From assembly GCA_035275345.1 (NCBI GenBank), contig DATEMY010000642.1:1-36886 (forward strand): a stretch of 36,886 nucleotides of DNA. The letters are read 5' to 3'. Shown here in pieces: positions 10,657-18,312 of the stretch. The notes under the pieces are model-generated. The model ran no database searches, had not been told where the DNA came from, and saw only the letters and a list, made by a program, of their open reading frames with translations. Each line of letters begins with the position of its first letter. The stretch's first letter is position 1. The translations under genes and the position numbers were made by a program. The DNA is from JAJVID01 sp035275345 (lineage in GTDB: Bacteria; Acidobacteriota; Blastocatellia; RBC074).

Positions 10657-12306
10657 TCAGCCAGCCGGCGTCGGACTCGTCTGCGGACTCGCGCCGGGCG
10701 CGCTTGACGGCGGCGCAGAAAGATTCCTCAACGCTTCCTGGGCATTGCGCGACTGGCCCATCCCCAGATAAGCCGCCGCCAGGTACGCCCACACGTCGGG
10801 TAAATTAGCATTCAACTTCGCCGCCTGGTTCAGACGATTCACCGCATCGTCATACTTCTTCTGATCGAGATCAATCCGGCCCAGGTAATAGAGCGCTTCG
10901 TCGTTGGACGGATTAGCGGTCAAGAGGGCGCCGATGCGCGCCCGGGCTTCGTCGGAAAAGCCCTCAAGGTGGCGCGCGTACGCCGAGTTGATCTCCGCGT
11001 TGGTAGGACGATACTGAATCCGCCGCTTTTCGTACGGATCAATATTGCCGATCAGGTTGTTTACGATCCCTTTCAACGGAGTATAGCCATAAAGAAGGAA
11101 GCCAATGACCGCGCCGATGACTAACGTAATGAACAACAGGCTCATCTTCATAAGTTTTGACATCTCCCCTTTGAGAGTCGTTCTATCGCCCCGTTTGTTC
11201 AAAGCACGGGGTTTCGACTCTTTAAGCTTATCGGCTGCTAACCGAAGCTCGGTCTGAGGTTCGGACCGACTTCCCGGTTGTAATTTGGCGGCGCCTTTCC
11301 GTTGCAACGTAGGGTTGTTGCCTGTTGCGATTCCCTGCCCCTTTCCTTGCGCTCTTTCCTTGGCGGTTGCGGCATTTTTGTTTTCTGTAGGATTGGATGG
11401 AGGCTGGGCGACTTTGAGATTGACCTCTATACGATTCGACTGGCGTGGCGTCGGTCCAGGCTGCGCTCCTGACTGCCCTCCGGCTTGCGCCCCGGTTTGT
11501 CCTCCGGTTTGTTTAGACGCGACCTGAGCTCTCGCGGCCTTTGCCGGTATGCGCGGTTTCGTAGGCTCTTCGGCGTATGATCGCGGGCCGAAATCGACCA
11601 CAATTGCGGTCAGGTTGTCTTCGGCGCCCCCCTGATAACAGAGTTGCTTCAATCGCTCGCAGATCAGCTCCGGGCGTTGCTCATGCTTCATCAAGCGGGC
11701 GATCTCCTGGTCAGTGACGTGGCGGGTGACGCCGTCGCTGCAAATCACGAAGCTGGTTCGATCATCAACCTCTATTTCGCGAAAATCGGGTTCGACTTCG
11801 ATTTCGGCGCCGAGCGCGCGGCTGATCACGTTGCGGCGCGGATGCTGCGCGGCCTGTTCGGCGGTGATCAGCCCGGCGCGCAGAGCCTCGCTGACCTCGC
11901 TATGATCCTCGGTTAAACAGATCAGCCCTTTGCGGTCGAAGCGGTAAACGCGGCTGTCACCCACGTGCGCGACGATTGCGCGCTTCCCATCAACGGCCAG
12001 CACCGCTATCGTGGTCGCCATACCGTCGAGGTCGGGGTTCGACCGCGCGTCCTCGTAGATCTTCTGATTACACAAATCAATCGTCTTCTCGACTATGTTT
12101 CGCAGATCCTCCTGATGTCGCTGCGCAAAGACTTTCGAGAAGACGTCAACGACGATTTGGCTCGCGATCCCGCCGCCCAATCGTCCGCCCACGCCGTCAG
12201 CGACCAAAAACAATCCGCGCTCAGGCATCGCCAGCAGATTGTCTTCGTTCGACAACCGTTTGGGATTGAGACCCTTGTCTGTGACTTGTCCTACAGTAAT
12301 TTTCAT
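10657..12306 (-). CDS. PP2C-family Ser/Thr phosphatase with membrane segment and TPR tail (PstP-like)
   Basis: 549 residues from the ATG at 12306. The open frame extends 20 codons further, but that extension lies inside a tandem repeat and does not look like protein. The PP2C catalytic domain (about 1-240) has the metal-binding motifs SNEDN, VADGVGG, HVGDSRVYRF, SDGVT and GAEDNLT. A long Gln/Pro/Lys-rich linker follows, then a membrane helix (MSLLFITLVIGAVIGFLLYGY) near residue 400 and a C-terminal part with TPR-like helices (DEALYYLGRIDLDQKKYDDAVNRL) ending in a Ser/Pro-rich tail. It would dephosphorylate targets of the neighbouring kinase. The extracytoplasmic TPR tail differs from mycobacterial PstP. 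Confidence 0.9.
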   Translation of the reverse strand: MKITVGQVTDKGLNPKRLSNEDNLLAMPERGLFLVADGVGGRLGGGIASQIVVDVFSKVFAQRHQEDLRNIVEKTIDLCNQKIYEDARSNPDLDGMATTIAVLAVDGKRAIVAHVGDSRVYRFDRKGLICLTEDHSEVSEALRAGLITAEQAAQHPRRNVISRALGAEIEVEPDFREIEVDDRTSFVICSDGVTRHVTDQEIARLMKHEQRPELICERLKQLCYQGGAEDNLTAIVVDFGPRSYAEEPTKPRIPAKAARAQVASKQTGGQTGAQAGGQSGAQPGPTPRQSNRIEVNLKVAQPPSNPTENKNAATAKERAQGKGQGIATGNNPTLQRKGAAKLQPGSRSEPQTELRLAADKLKESKPRALNKRGDRTTLKGEMSKLMKMSLLFITLVIGAVIGFLLYGYTPLKGIVNNLIGNIDPYEKRRIQYRPTNAEINSAYARHLEGFSDEARARIGALLTANPSNDEALYYLGRIDLDQKKYDDAVNRLNQAAKLNANLPDVWAYLAAAYLGMGQSRNAQEALRNLSAPPSSAPGASPQTSPTPAG

Positions 12307-12313
12307 CTTGGTC

Positions 12314-12384
12314 AATAGGCAGTGGGCAGTGGGCAGTGGGCGGAGCGCGAGTTGCCCACTGCTCACTGCCCACTATCCACTATT
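12314..12384. repeat. Inverted array of 7-nt AGTGGGC units
   Basis: Bases 12321-12341 carry three tandem AGTGGGC heptamers. The complementary array lies at 12354-12384, with a loop of about 12 nt. The first 21 nt of the right arm match at 20 positions. The element overlaps the stop codon of the SEDS gene and occupies its entire gap with the phosphatase gene. It resembles the short tandemly repeated heptamers (STRR) described in filamentous cyanobacteria. Related AGTGGGT copies occur near 30476 and 34941. Confidence 0.8.
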
Positions 12385-13995
12385 ATTCCTATGCGAGATA
12401 GCCATCAGCATTCCCAGCATGAAGAAGCTGGTCAACAAAGACCAGCCGCCATGACTTACGAACGGTAGCGTGATACCCGTCATCGGCAGCATGCGGATGA
12501 CGCCGCCGATGTTGACGATCGCCTGAAAACCCAAAAAAGCCGTAATGCCTCCGGCGATCAACTTCGTATACATGTCGCGCGCTTCGATCGCCACGCGCAT
12601 CCCTGCGATGACGATGATGATGAACGCGGCGATGATGACGGCGCCGCCAGCCAATCCCATCTCCTCCGCGACTGCGGCGTAGATGAAATCGGAATCGGCT
12701 ATCGGCACGCTTTCCGGATAACCGCGCCCAAGTCCCGCTCCGAGCGCGCGCCCATCGCTCACGCCGTAAAGCGCCTGCGAGGGCTGGTAAGCGTATTTGT
12801 TATACCACGCTTCATCGTTCGACACACCCCTGCCTTCGGCCTCCGCCGATTCCGCCGCCCACCACCAATTTTCATCAGGGTCGGGAGCGATTCCGCCGCG
12901 CTGCCACAGATAAAACCGCTGGTGAATGCGGCCCGGGACGCCGCGGCTGATCAATCCTTTGATTCGTTCGACGGCTGAAACCTGCGCCTGATCGCTGAAA
13001 ATATCCACGGCCGTGTTGTAGATTCCCGCTGAGAAAATGGAAGCGCCGAGCAGGACGACGATCAACGCGATGGCCATCGTCACCTGCGGCAACCGTCGCA
13101 CAGCCACCACGTAAAGCGTCACGTAAGCCCCGAAAAAAACCAGCATCTGTCCGAAATCCGAGAGGGCGAAGAACGGAATCACCGGCATGATGGCCACCAG
13201 CAGGAACGGCAACATGAACCGCCACGGCGGCAGCCCCCAATAAGTCCGCGAGAGGTTGCGATAATGGTCGGCCAGAATCCCGGCGTAGCTGAGCAGGAAG
13301 GTGATCTTGACCGCCTCCCACGGCGTTGTATTTCCGAGAAATTTCCCCCCGCTCGAATAAACGATCGCGATCACCGCAAACGGAATGGTCGTCAGCAGAC
13401 CGATCAGAAAGCTGCGCCTCTGCATCCACAACAACACGTCGTCGCGTTTGGTGAAAACGAACGCCACGCAGAACCCAAGCATCGCAAGAACAGGAATGAT
13501 CGTCGAGATCGATGACAGAATTCGTTTGAACGTCCAGTAATCTTCGGCGCCCGCGTTCGCGCTCGAGTCATCGACTGGTATTTTGAAATCCGGATCGCCA
13601 AACAACGCGCGTTTCTTGTCCGCGTCGTAATATTGATTGACGTATCGCTGTTGCAGCGTGTTGGCTTTCAACAGACGCGCCGCGCGCGCCTCCGCACGCT
13701 TATCGGCGCTGTATTCGGGGTCGGTGAAGAGGCGGTATTGCATGAACTGGCCGACGCTGAAGAGCAGAATCGCGACGGTAAACAAGGACAGATCCCCCGC
13801 GTAACGATGCCGCCGCGCGATCCACACCATGATCACGATAACCGGGATGAAAAGCGACAGATCGCGCATCGCCAACATTATCGAGGGCGAATAGCCCCGC
13901 GCCACGCCCGCGCGATAAATCGTGAAGTACGCGAGCGCGTCGAGCGCGAACAGGAGGATTAGCAGGAGGAAATGTGACGAGGGACGATTCTTCAT
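12373..13995 (-). CDS. SEDS-family peptidoglycan polymerase (FtsW/RodA-like)
   Basis: 540 residues, an integral membrane protein with about ten helices. It carries the SEDS hallmarks: IADSDFIYAAVAEEMGLAGG, aligning with the FtsW/RodA segment that holds the catalytic Asp and Glu pair, and the C-terminal signature MLPMTGITLPFVSHGGWSLL. SEDS proteins polymerise glycan strands from lipid II with a partner class B PBP. Two extracytoplasmic loops are longer than in standard FtsW: one of about 70 residues after the third helix (ADKRAEARAARLL...), and one between helices 7 and 8 containing ENWWWAAESAEAEGRG. AGGA lies upstream of the start. The gene is co-directional with the phosphatase, kinase and FHA genes. 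No PBP is adjacent. Whether it serves division or elongation cannot be decided here. Confidence 0.88.
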   Translation of the reverse strand: MKNRPSSHFLLLILLFALDALAYFTIYRAGVARGYSPSIMLAMRDLSLFIPVIVIMVWIARRHRYAGDLSLFTVAILLFSVGQFMQYRLFTDPEYSADKRAEARAARLLKANTLQQRYVNQYYDADKKRALFGDPDFKIPVDDSSANAGAEDYWTFKRILSSISTIIPVLAMLGFCVAFVFTKRDDVLLWMQRRSFLIGLLTTIPFAVIAIVYSSGGKFLGNTTPWEAVKITFLLSYAGILADHYRNLSRTYWGLPPWRFMLPFLLVAIMPVIPFFALSDFGQMLVFFGAYVTLYVVAVRRLPQVTMAIALIVVLLGASIFSAGIYNTAVDIFSDQAQVSAVERIKGLISRGVPGRIHQRFYLWQRGGIAPDPDENWWWAAESAEAEGRGVSNDEAWYNKYAYQPSQALYGVSDGRALGAGLGRGYPESVPIADSDFIYAAVAEEMGLAGGAVIIAAFIIIVIAGMRVAIEARDMYTKLIAGGITAFLGFQAIVNIGGVIRMLPMTGITLPFVSHGGWSLLTSFFMLGMLMAISHRNNSG

Positions 13996-14091
13996 TCTCG
14001 GTCCTGGGCGCCTTTTAGCTAAATTTCACCATCAAAACAGCCAACAAACTTCCGCGCAGACCATTACGATGACAAACCATGGGGAGTTCTT

Positions 14092-14919
14092 CTATCCGCG
14101 CTGGCAGCGAGGACAATAATACGTTGAGCGGGCGCCTTGTGTGAAGCGGCGGATCGGCGCGCGGCAAACGGGACATGGCTGGCCTTCGCGTTCGTAGACG
14201 CGCGCCACCTGATCATACCTGCCATAACTCGTATCCAGATTTCCCGTCTCCACATCGAATTCGTTGTCGTTGGCGATGGCTTCGACGAAAACCGCCAGAA
14301 TTTCCTTATGTAGCGAAGCGATTCGCCGTTTTGAGAGCTTCTTCGCGGGCAATCGCGGGTTGATCTTCGCGCGATGCAGCGCTTCAGAAGCGTAGATGTT
14401 GCCCAACCCCACGACCTTCGTCTGATCGAGCAGCGCAAGTTTGATCTGCTGTGAGCTGCAGCTTAAAGTCTGGCGCAGATATTCGGGCGAAAACTCCTGA
14501 CCGAATGGCTCAGGCGCAAGCTTGCTTAGATGCTTGACGCGGTCGAGTTCCGCCGTGCGCGCCACCATCATCAGTCCAAAATGGCGTTGATCGTCGAACA
14601 ACAGCTTCTTGCCGCAATCCAGCCAGAGAGCCGCGTGCGTGTGCGGTGTTTGCTCGGCGTCCTGGTCCAGGTAGATGAAGCGCCCTGTCATTCGCAGGTG
14701 GGTAATCAGAGTGCGCTGGTTTGAAAGGCGAGCGAGGATGTGTTTGCCGCGCCGCGAGACCTCTTCAACTCGCGCGCCTTTCAACCACAACGCGAATTGC
14801 CTCGGCGAATTTTCGGGCGAGAGTCCGGCTCTGATCAGTTGAGCCTTGATGATCGTCTTTCCCATAATCAGCCTGCGCAAGCGTCTGGTGACAATTTCCA
14901 CTTCGGGCAACTCAGGCAT
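14092..14919 (-). CDS. mutM: Formamidopyrimidine-DNA glycosylase
   Basis: 275 residues, the usual length of Fpg/MutM. The N-terminus MPELPEVEIV carries the catalytic Pro2 and Glu3, and Lys in GARVEEVSRRGKHIL is the conserved beta-hairpin lysine. The helix-two-turn-helix contains VVGLGNIYASEALHRAKINP. The C-terminal zinc finger is CPVC...CPRC. The enzyme removes 8-oxoguanine and ring-opened purines from oxidised DNA and nicks the strand by beta,delta-elimination. It lies upstream of the SEDS gene in the same direction with a gap of about 96 nt, so the two may or may not share a transcript. Nothing unusual is seen. Confidence 0.97.
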   Translation of the reverse strand: MPELPEVEIVTRRLRRLIMGKTIIKAQLIRAGLSPENSPRQFALWLKGARVEEVSRRGKHILARLSNQRTLITHLRMTGRFIYLDQDAEQTPHTHAALWLDCGKKLLFDDQRHFGLMMVARTAELDRVKHLSKLAPEPFGQEFSPEYLRQTLSCSSQQIKLALLDQTKVVGLGNIYASEALHRAKINPRLPAKKLSKRRIASLHKEILAVFVEAIANDNEFDVETGNLDTSYGRYDQVARVYEREGQPCPVCRAPIRRFTQGARSTYYCPRCQRG

Positions 14920-15032
14920 AACTGGGTGTTTAACATAAAAACGAAGGGAGCGGGAGGGTGAAAATCAGAATGACGGGGCTTTGAAAAAAAAGAAGAGGCA
15001 GGGAGTGTTCCAGCTTTTTGGATCTTAGATAC

Positions 15033-15073
15033 CGTTTCGTCGCCCGGCGTCGTTTCGTCGCCCGGCGTCGTTT
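15033..15073. repeat. 18-nt tandem repeat, 2.3 copies
   Basis: The unit CGTTTCGTCGCCCGGCGT occurs at 15033-15050 and 15051-15068, and the next five bases begin a third copy. It is GC-rich inside an AT-richer gap. The function is unknown. Confidence 0.8.
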
Positions 15074-15174
15074 GCTGGCCGAGCGCTCGTAATTATCAGT
15101 GGACTATTGTAGAAGTAACATTAATTCATTCATCAATGAGCTTGCGTTCCACATCCCACCCGCGAAGCGCAACG

Positions 15175-15262
15175 TAACCGTTATTTAACCGTTAACCGCA
15201 ACTTTTTAGCCTAAGACTGATCCCTGTCCCACGCCCAGATAACCGTTACGTAACCGTAACCA
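15175..15262. promoter_or_regulatory. Cluster of TAACCG motifs
   Basis: TAACCG occurs at 15175, 15186, 15193, 15240 and 15251, with a further TAACC at 15257. Several copies read TAACCGTTA, and GTTACGTAAC forms a short palindrome within the group. The 11-bp spacing of two pairs (15175/15186 and 15240/15251) is close to one helical turn, as expected of a multi-site operator. No regulator can be assigned. Divergent transcription of mutM and the LysR-like gene would place it between two promoters. Confidence 0.4.
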
Positions 15263-15911
15263 TATTGATCATTCCGTTTTTCACAGATAAATTGAGCTGC
15301 CCGATATGATTATTTAGGATGGATAAGATAGCAACGAGTCCGGCATTGTGATTCAACATCTTCCATCAATTCATGCATACTCGGGGTGAATATTGGTGGA
15401 CGAGAAATGCTCAACGCCGTTTGCGGAGATGATCATGTGATCGCCACTTTTCAACCGAGAATGGATGGTAATCCACCGTGCTTACTCTTCACCTTTCACA
15501 TTGAATCACTCCCAATAACACACTACTACTAAATTTCAGTTTTGTTTTCAGTAATTTGGCTCGAGTGGTTGACAGCGATAAGAACGGCTAGTATCTTTGC
15601 GCCATCTATATAAAAACGGTTAATGCTGTAATAATATTCTCTTTATCACCACAGTGACAATACACTGGAAGATTATCAGCCAATGGATTATTGGCTGGAG
15701 AAAGGTTTGCTATGTTTCGCGGTCATTACAAACTTTCTTCAACCAGGATGTAGTCAGACCTCAGCTATGATTTGTTTGGCCTATGTCCAGGTTGAGTGCG
15801 ATGCGCTCAGAATAAAATTCACAATCAAGCGTAACCAAGTTATTCCTGTATTGAGTTCGACTTAAAGATCGAACCATAAGAATTTGGCACGCACAATATA
15901 CTATGGATCAG

Positions 15912-15955
15912 CGCGGATTACCAGTATCAATCTGACGCATCCGCGATAATCCGCG
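15912..15955. repeat. GCGGATTA-type inverted and direct repeat
   Basis: CGCGGATTA (15912-15920) pairs with TAATCCGCG (15947-15955). An extra ATCCGCG copy lies beside the right arm. It sits 60-100 nt before the LysR-like gene, where a promoter or operator would be. It may also belong to the micro-repeat class seen in the other gaps. Confidence 0.55.
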
Positions 15956-16012
15956 GTGAAATATCGCCTCAAAGTTAGGTGATCTGATTTTAGGTAGTTG
16001 GAGGATAGTCCC

Positions 16013-16366
16013 TTGGAACTCATGCAACTTCAAATGCTCGTCGCAGCAGTGGAGGAAGGTAGTATTGGAAAGGGAGCCGAGCGAGTGCTTCGGAGCCAGC
16101 CCGCTGTCAGTATGGCATTGCGTAAGCTGGAAAATGAGATCGGAGTCCCGCTGTTCGACCGTTCAAAACGCCATCATTACTCTCTGACCACAGCCGGAGA
16201 GTTGCTTTACGTTTACGCCATAAGACTGCTTCACCTGCGAGATGAAGCGATTCGCGCTCTCGGCGAATTGGGTAAACCGCAGGGGGATTACGATCCGGAT
16301 GCTCATAAAAAAATGGACGTAGATAACGGAGATAGCCAATGCAACACGGACGAAAGATATTTCTGA
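16013..16366 (+). CDS. Stand-alone LysR-type helix-turn-helix protein
   Basis: 117 residues from the TTG at 16013, chosen because GGAGGA (16000-16005) lies 7 nt upstream; the next candidate is the ATG at 16022. The sequence LQMLVAAVEEGSIGKGAERVLRSQ...ALRKLENEIGVPLFDRSKRHHYSLTTAGE is the LysR winged-helix DNA-binding domain and its linker helix. LysR regulators are normally about 300 residues with a periplasmic-binding-protein-like effector domain. Here the protein stops after the linker helix, with a polar tail. The reading frame ends 28 nt inside the ankyrin gene, so the truncated form is probably real and coupled to it rather than a recent frameshift. It may bind DNA constitutively or as a dimer without a ligand. 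Confidence 0.75.
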   Translation: MELMQLQMLVAAVEEGSIGKGAERVLRSQPAVSMALRKLENEIGVPLFDRSKRHHYSLTTAGELLYVYAIRLLHLRDEAIRALGELGKPQGDYDPDAHKKMDVDNGDSQCNTDERYF

Positions 16367-17211
16367 CGCTACTGTCCTTGGCGACGTTTACAGGATGCGA
16401 TAGAAGCGCGGAACAAGCCCGACTGGGATTGGCGCAAAAGAACATACCATATACCCCGAGCGCCTTCATCGAGAACGCCAGACAAGGGGATACTGAGAAT
16501 GTAACCCTATTCTTGAAAGCCGGGATGAATCCTGATGTCAAAATCAACGAAGGCCAGACCGCCCTTGAAGCCGCGACACTGGCAAACCAGATTGCCACAG
16601 TAAAGTACCTGCTCGACAACCGCGCCGACCCGAATGCGAAGAACAGGTTTAAAGGCACGGCCTTGATGAATGCGACGGCGAAAGGTCATCTTGAAGTCGT
16701 GCAGTTATTGCTCGCCAAAAACGCAGATGTCCAGGCGCAGGATAGTCGAGGTTTGACCGCATTGATGTTTGCCGTCTTGGAGAACCACGTCGAGATTGTT
16801 CGCCTGCTGCTCGAAAAAGGCGCCAAGATCGACACGCGAGACGATAATGGGTGGACCGCGATGATGCGGGCCGCTTTTAAAGGTCATGCCGACAGTGTCC
16901 GGTTATTTCTGGAAAAAGGCTCCGATGTTAATGCGAAATCGAACAAGGGTGATTCCGCTCTGACGATAGCCGCGGAGCGTGGGCACACCGAAACGGTTAA
17001 AAGCCTGCTCGAACGTGGCGCCGATATAAATGCGCAAGTTAATACCGGGGAGACAGCGTTGATTGCGGCGGCAAAAAACGGCCATACTGAAATCGTCAAA
17101 GCGCTGCTGGCAAAAGGCGCAGATCTCAATATCAAAGACAAAAGCGGCAAGACGGCCCTGGAACTTGCGCAAACTCAGGGAAAGACCGAGATGGTCCAAT
17201 TGCTGAAATAG
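16339..17211 (+). CDS. Ankyrin-repeat lipoprotein
   Basis: 290 residues. The N-terminus MQHGRKIFLTLLSLATFTGC is a lipoprotein signal ending in a lipobox-like FTGC, so the mature protein begins at Cys20 and is probably anchored in a membrane facing the periplasm. The rest is about eight ankyrin repeats (for example GLTALMFAVLENHVEIVRLLLEKGAKIDTRD). Ankyrin repeats bind protein partners, and no catalytic domain is present. GGAGA lies about 6 nt before the ATG. The gene overlaps the end of the LysR-like gene by 28 nt, which suggests translational coupling. The partner is unknown; an inhibitor or scaffold role would fit, but that is inference. Confidence 0.85.
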   Translation: MQHGRKIFLTLLSLATFTGCDRSAEQARLGLAQKNIPYTPSAFIENARQGDTENVTLFLKAGMNPDVKINEGQTALEAATLANQIATVKYLLDNRADPNAKNRFKGTALMNATAKGHLEVVQLLLAKNADVQAQDSRGLTALMFAVLENHVEIVRLLLEKGAKIDTRDDNGWTAMMRAAFKGHADSVRLFLEKGSDVNAKSNKGDSALTIAAERGHTETVKSLLERGADINAQVNTGETALIAAAKNGHTEIVKALLAKGADLNIKDKSGKTALELAQTQGKTEMVQLLK

Positions 17212-17252
17212 CCCTAGAGAAAAGTCTGCAGTTGAGTGTACGGCGGAGCGGT

Positions 17253-18296
17253 TTAGTCGGAGAAAATCTCGTTGAATTTGTTTTCCCACTCGGCCTCATA
17301 CCGCATCTTGACGATGTCCGGAACATAAAGAACACCGGAGAGATCATCAATCGACTTCGGGAAAACGGCGTTGGTTCGTAACGCCTCCGGGGGTTGCGCC
17401 TCCTTGTGAACAGGCATCACACCCATCTTGCGGCACCATTTCTCCTGAACATCAAGTGAAAGCGCGAAGTTGATGTAGCGTTGCGACCAGAAAACGACGT
17501 CATCGGGGACGCCTCTCGGAATCCAGAGAGCGTCGGCTGTATCGGTAATTCCTTCCTTCGGCGCGACCCAGGAGACCGCCAGTCCCTCATCTTTGAATGC
17601 GATGGCGTTAGTTAATGCCCGGAAGCAGATGTCCAACTCCCCTCTACGTATCAGTTCGCCCATGCCTATGCTGTAACCTAAATGGCCGACCTGTGGCTTC
17701 AGCCTGCGGAGGAACTCCCAACAAGGGGCCATGTCGTTGGGAATTCCATCCTGCGAGCCGCCGCCTAGCGCTTGGGCGATGGGATAAAAGCCATTGCCGC
17801 CTGGGTACAACGCCACCTTGCCTTTGAAGCGGGGATCCAGCATTACTTCCCAGCTATCCGGCTTTTCATGTGGAAAGGCTTCTTCGCGATAAGCCATTAC
17901 ATAATGAACAACATAGGGCGAAACGAATGGGGAAACCCCTTCCAGCCGCCCCTGGGACGGCCTGGCCCTTGCGCCGAGGTCCTTCAGATTCGGCGCAATC
18001 TCTTCGCTCAACGGACAACAATGTCCCTGCTCAGCCATTCTCAATGCCGGAACAGAGTTGCACCAGACCAGGTCGAAAGGAGGACGCCGCCGCTGCTCCA
18101 ACGAATCAATCAGGCTCTGCGGCAGCTTGAGACCGATGTTGGTTACGTGTCGGATCCGAATACCCGACAACGCCTCGAATGGCTTTGAGACAGCGTCAAG
18201 CAGCCCCTGTCCCCAACCGCCAGCCCAGGACATGACGACCAGCTCATCAGGCTTGGGGGGCATATCGTCAGAGCCGATTTGTTCCATAATACTCAT
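17253..18296 (-). CDS. Periplasmic-binding-protein (PotD-like) homologue without signal peptide
   Basis: 347 residues resembling family 1 solute-binding proteins of spermidine/putrescine or iron type: an early strand LVVMSWAGGWGQGLLDAVSKPFEALSGI, then RPPFDLVWCNSVPALRMAEQG, then DSWEVMLDPRFKGKVALYPGG and a C-terminal lobe ending in YEAEWENKFNEIF. These proteins are normally exported, but here the N-terminus (MSIMEQIGSDDMPPKPDE) is polar with no hydrophobic stretch or lipobox, and no permease or ATPase genes are nearby. It starts 17 nt after the methyltransferase stop with no clear ribosome binding site, so coupling is likely. It is the last gene of the biosynthetic cluster. It may be a cytoplasmic binding protein or an enzyme on this fold, as with Thi5/thiaminase-type relatives. 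The role is unknown. Confidence 0.75.
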   Translation of the reverse strand: MSIMEQIGSDDMPPKPDELVVMSWAGGWGQGLLDAVSKPFEALSGIRIRHVTNIGLKLPQSLIDSLEQRRRPPFDLVWCNSVPALRMAEQGHCCPLSEEIAPNLKDLGARARPSQGRLEGVSPFVSPYVVHYVMAYREEAFPHEKPDSWEVMLDPRFKGKVALYPGGNGFYPIAQALGGGSQDGIPNDMAPCWEFLRRLKPQVGHLGYSIGMGELIRRGELDICFRALTNAIAFKDEGLAVSWVAPKEGITDTADALWIPRGVPDDVVFWSQRYINFALSLDVQEKWCRKMGVMPVHKEAQPPEALRTNAVFPKSIDDLSGVLYVPDIVKMRYEAEWENKFNEIFSD

Positions 18297-18312
18297 AAAC
18301 GGTTCGGCGCCA

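Larger units (their letters stand above)
14920..15997. other. Long non-coding, AT-richer gap with several repeats
   Basis: About 1.1 kb lies between the divergent mutM and LysR-like genes. Composition is visibly more AT-rich than the flanking genes. I see no gene in it. A 60-codon frame at 15683-15865 has a compositionally odd product with no family resemblance and begins inside a hairpin. The gap contains an 18-nt tandem repeat, a cluster of TAACCG motifs, an 8-bp stem (CAGCCAAT and ATTGGCTG at 15677-15697) and a GCGGATTA-type inverted repeat. It could be a decayed insertion, a regulatory region or the home of an unrecognised small RNA. Confidence 0.6.

Noticed and set aside
15683..15865. 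60-codon open frame in the mutM to LysR-like gap
   Set aside because: It starts inside a stem-loop, has no ribosome binding site and no resemblance to a known protein.
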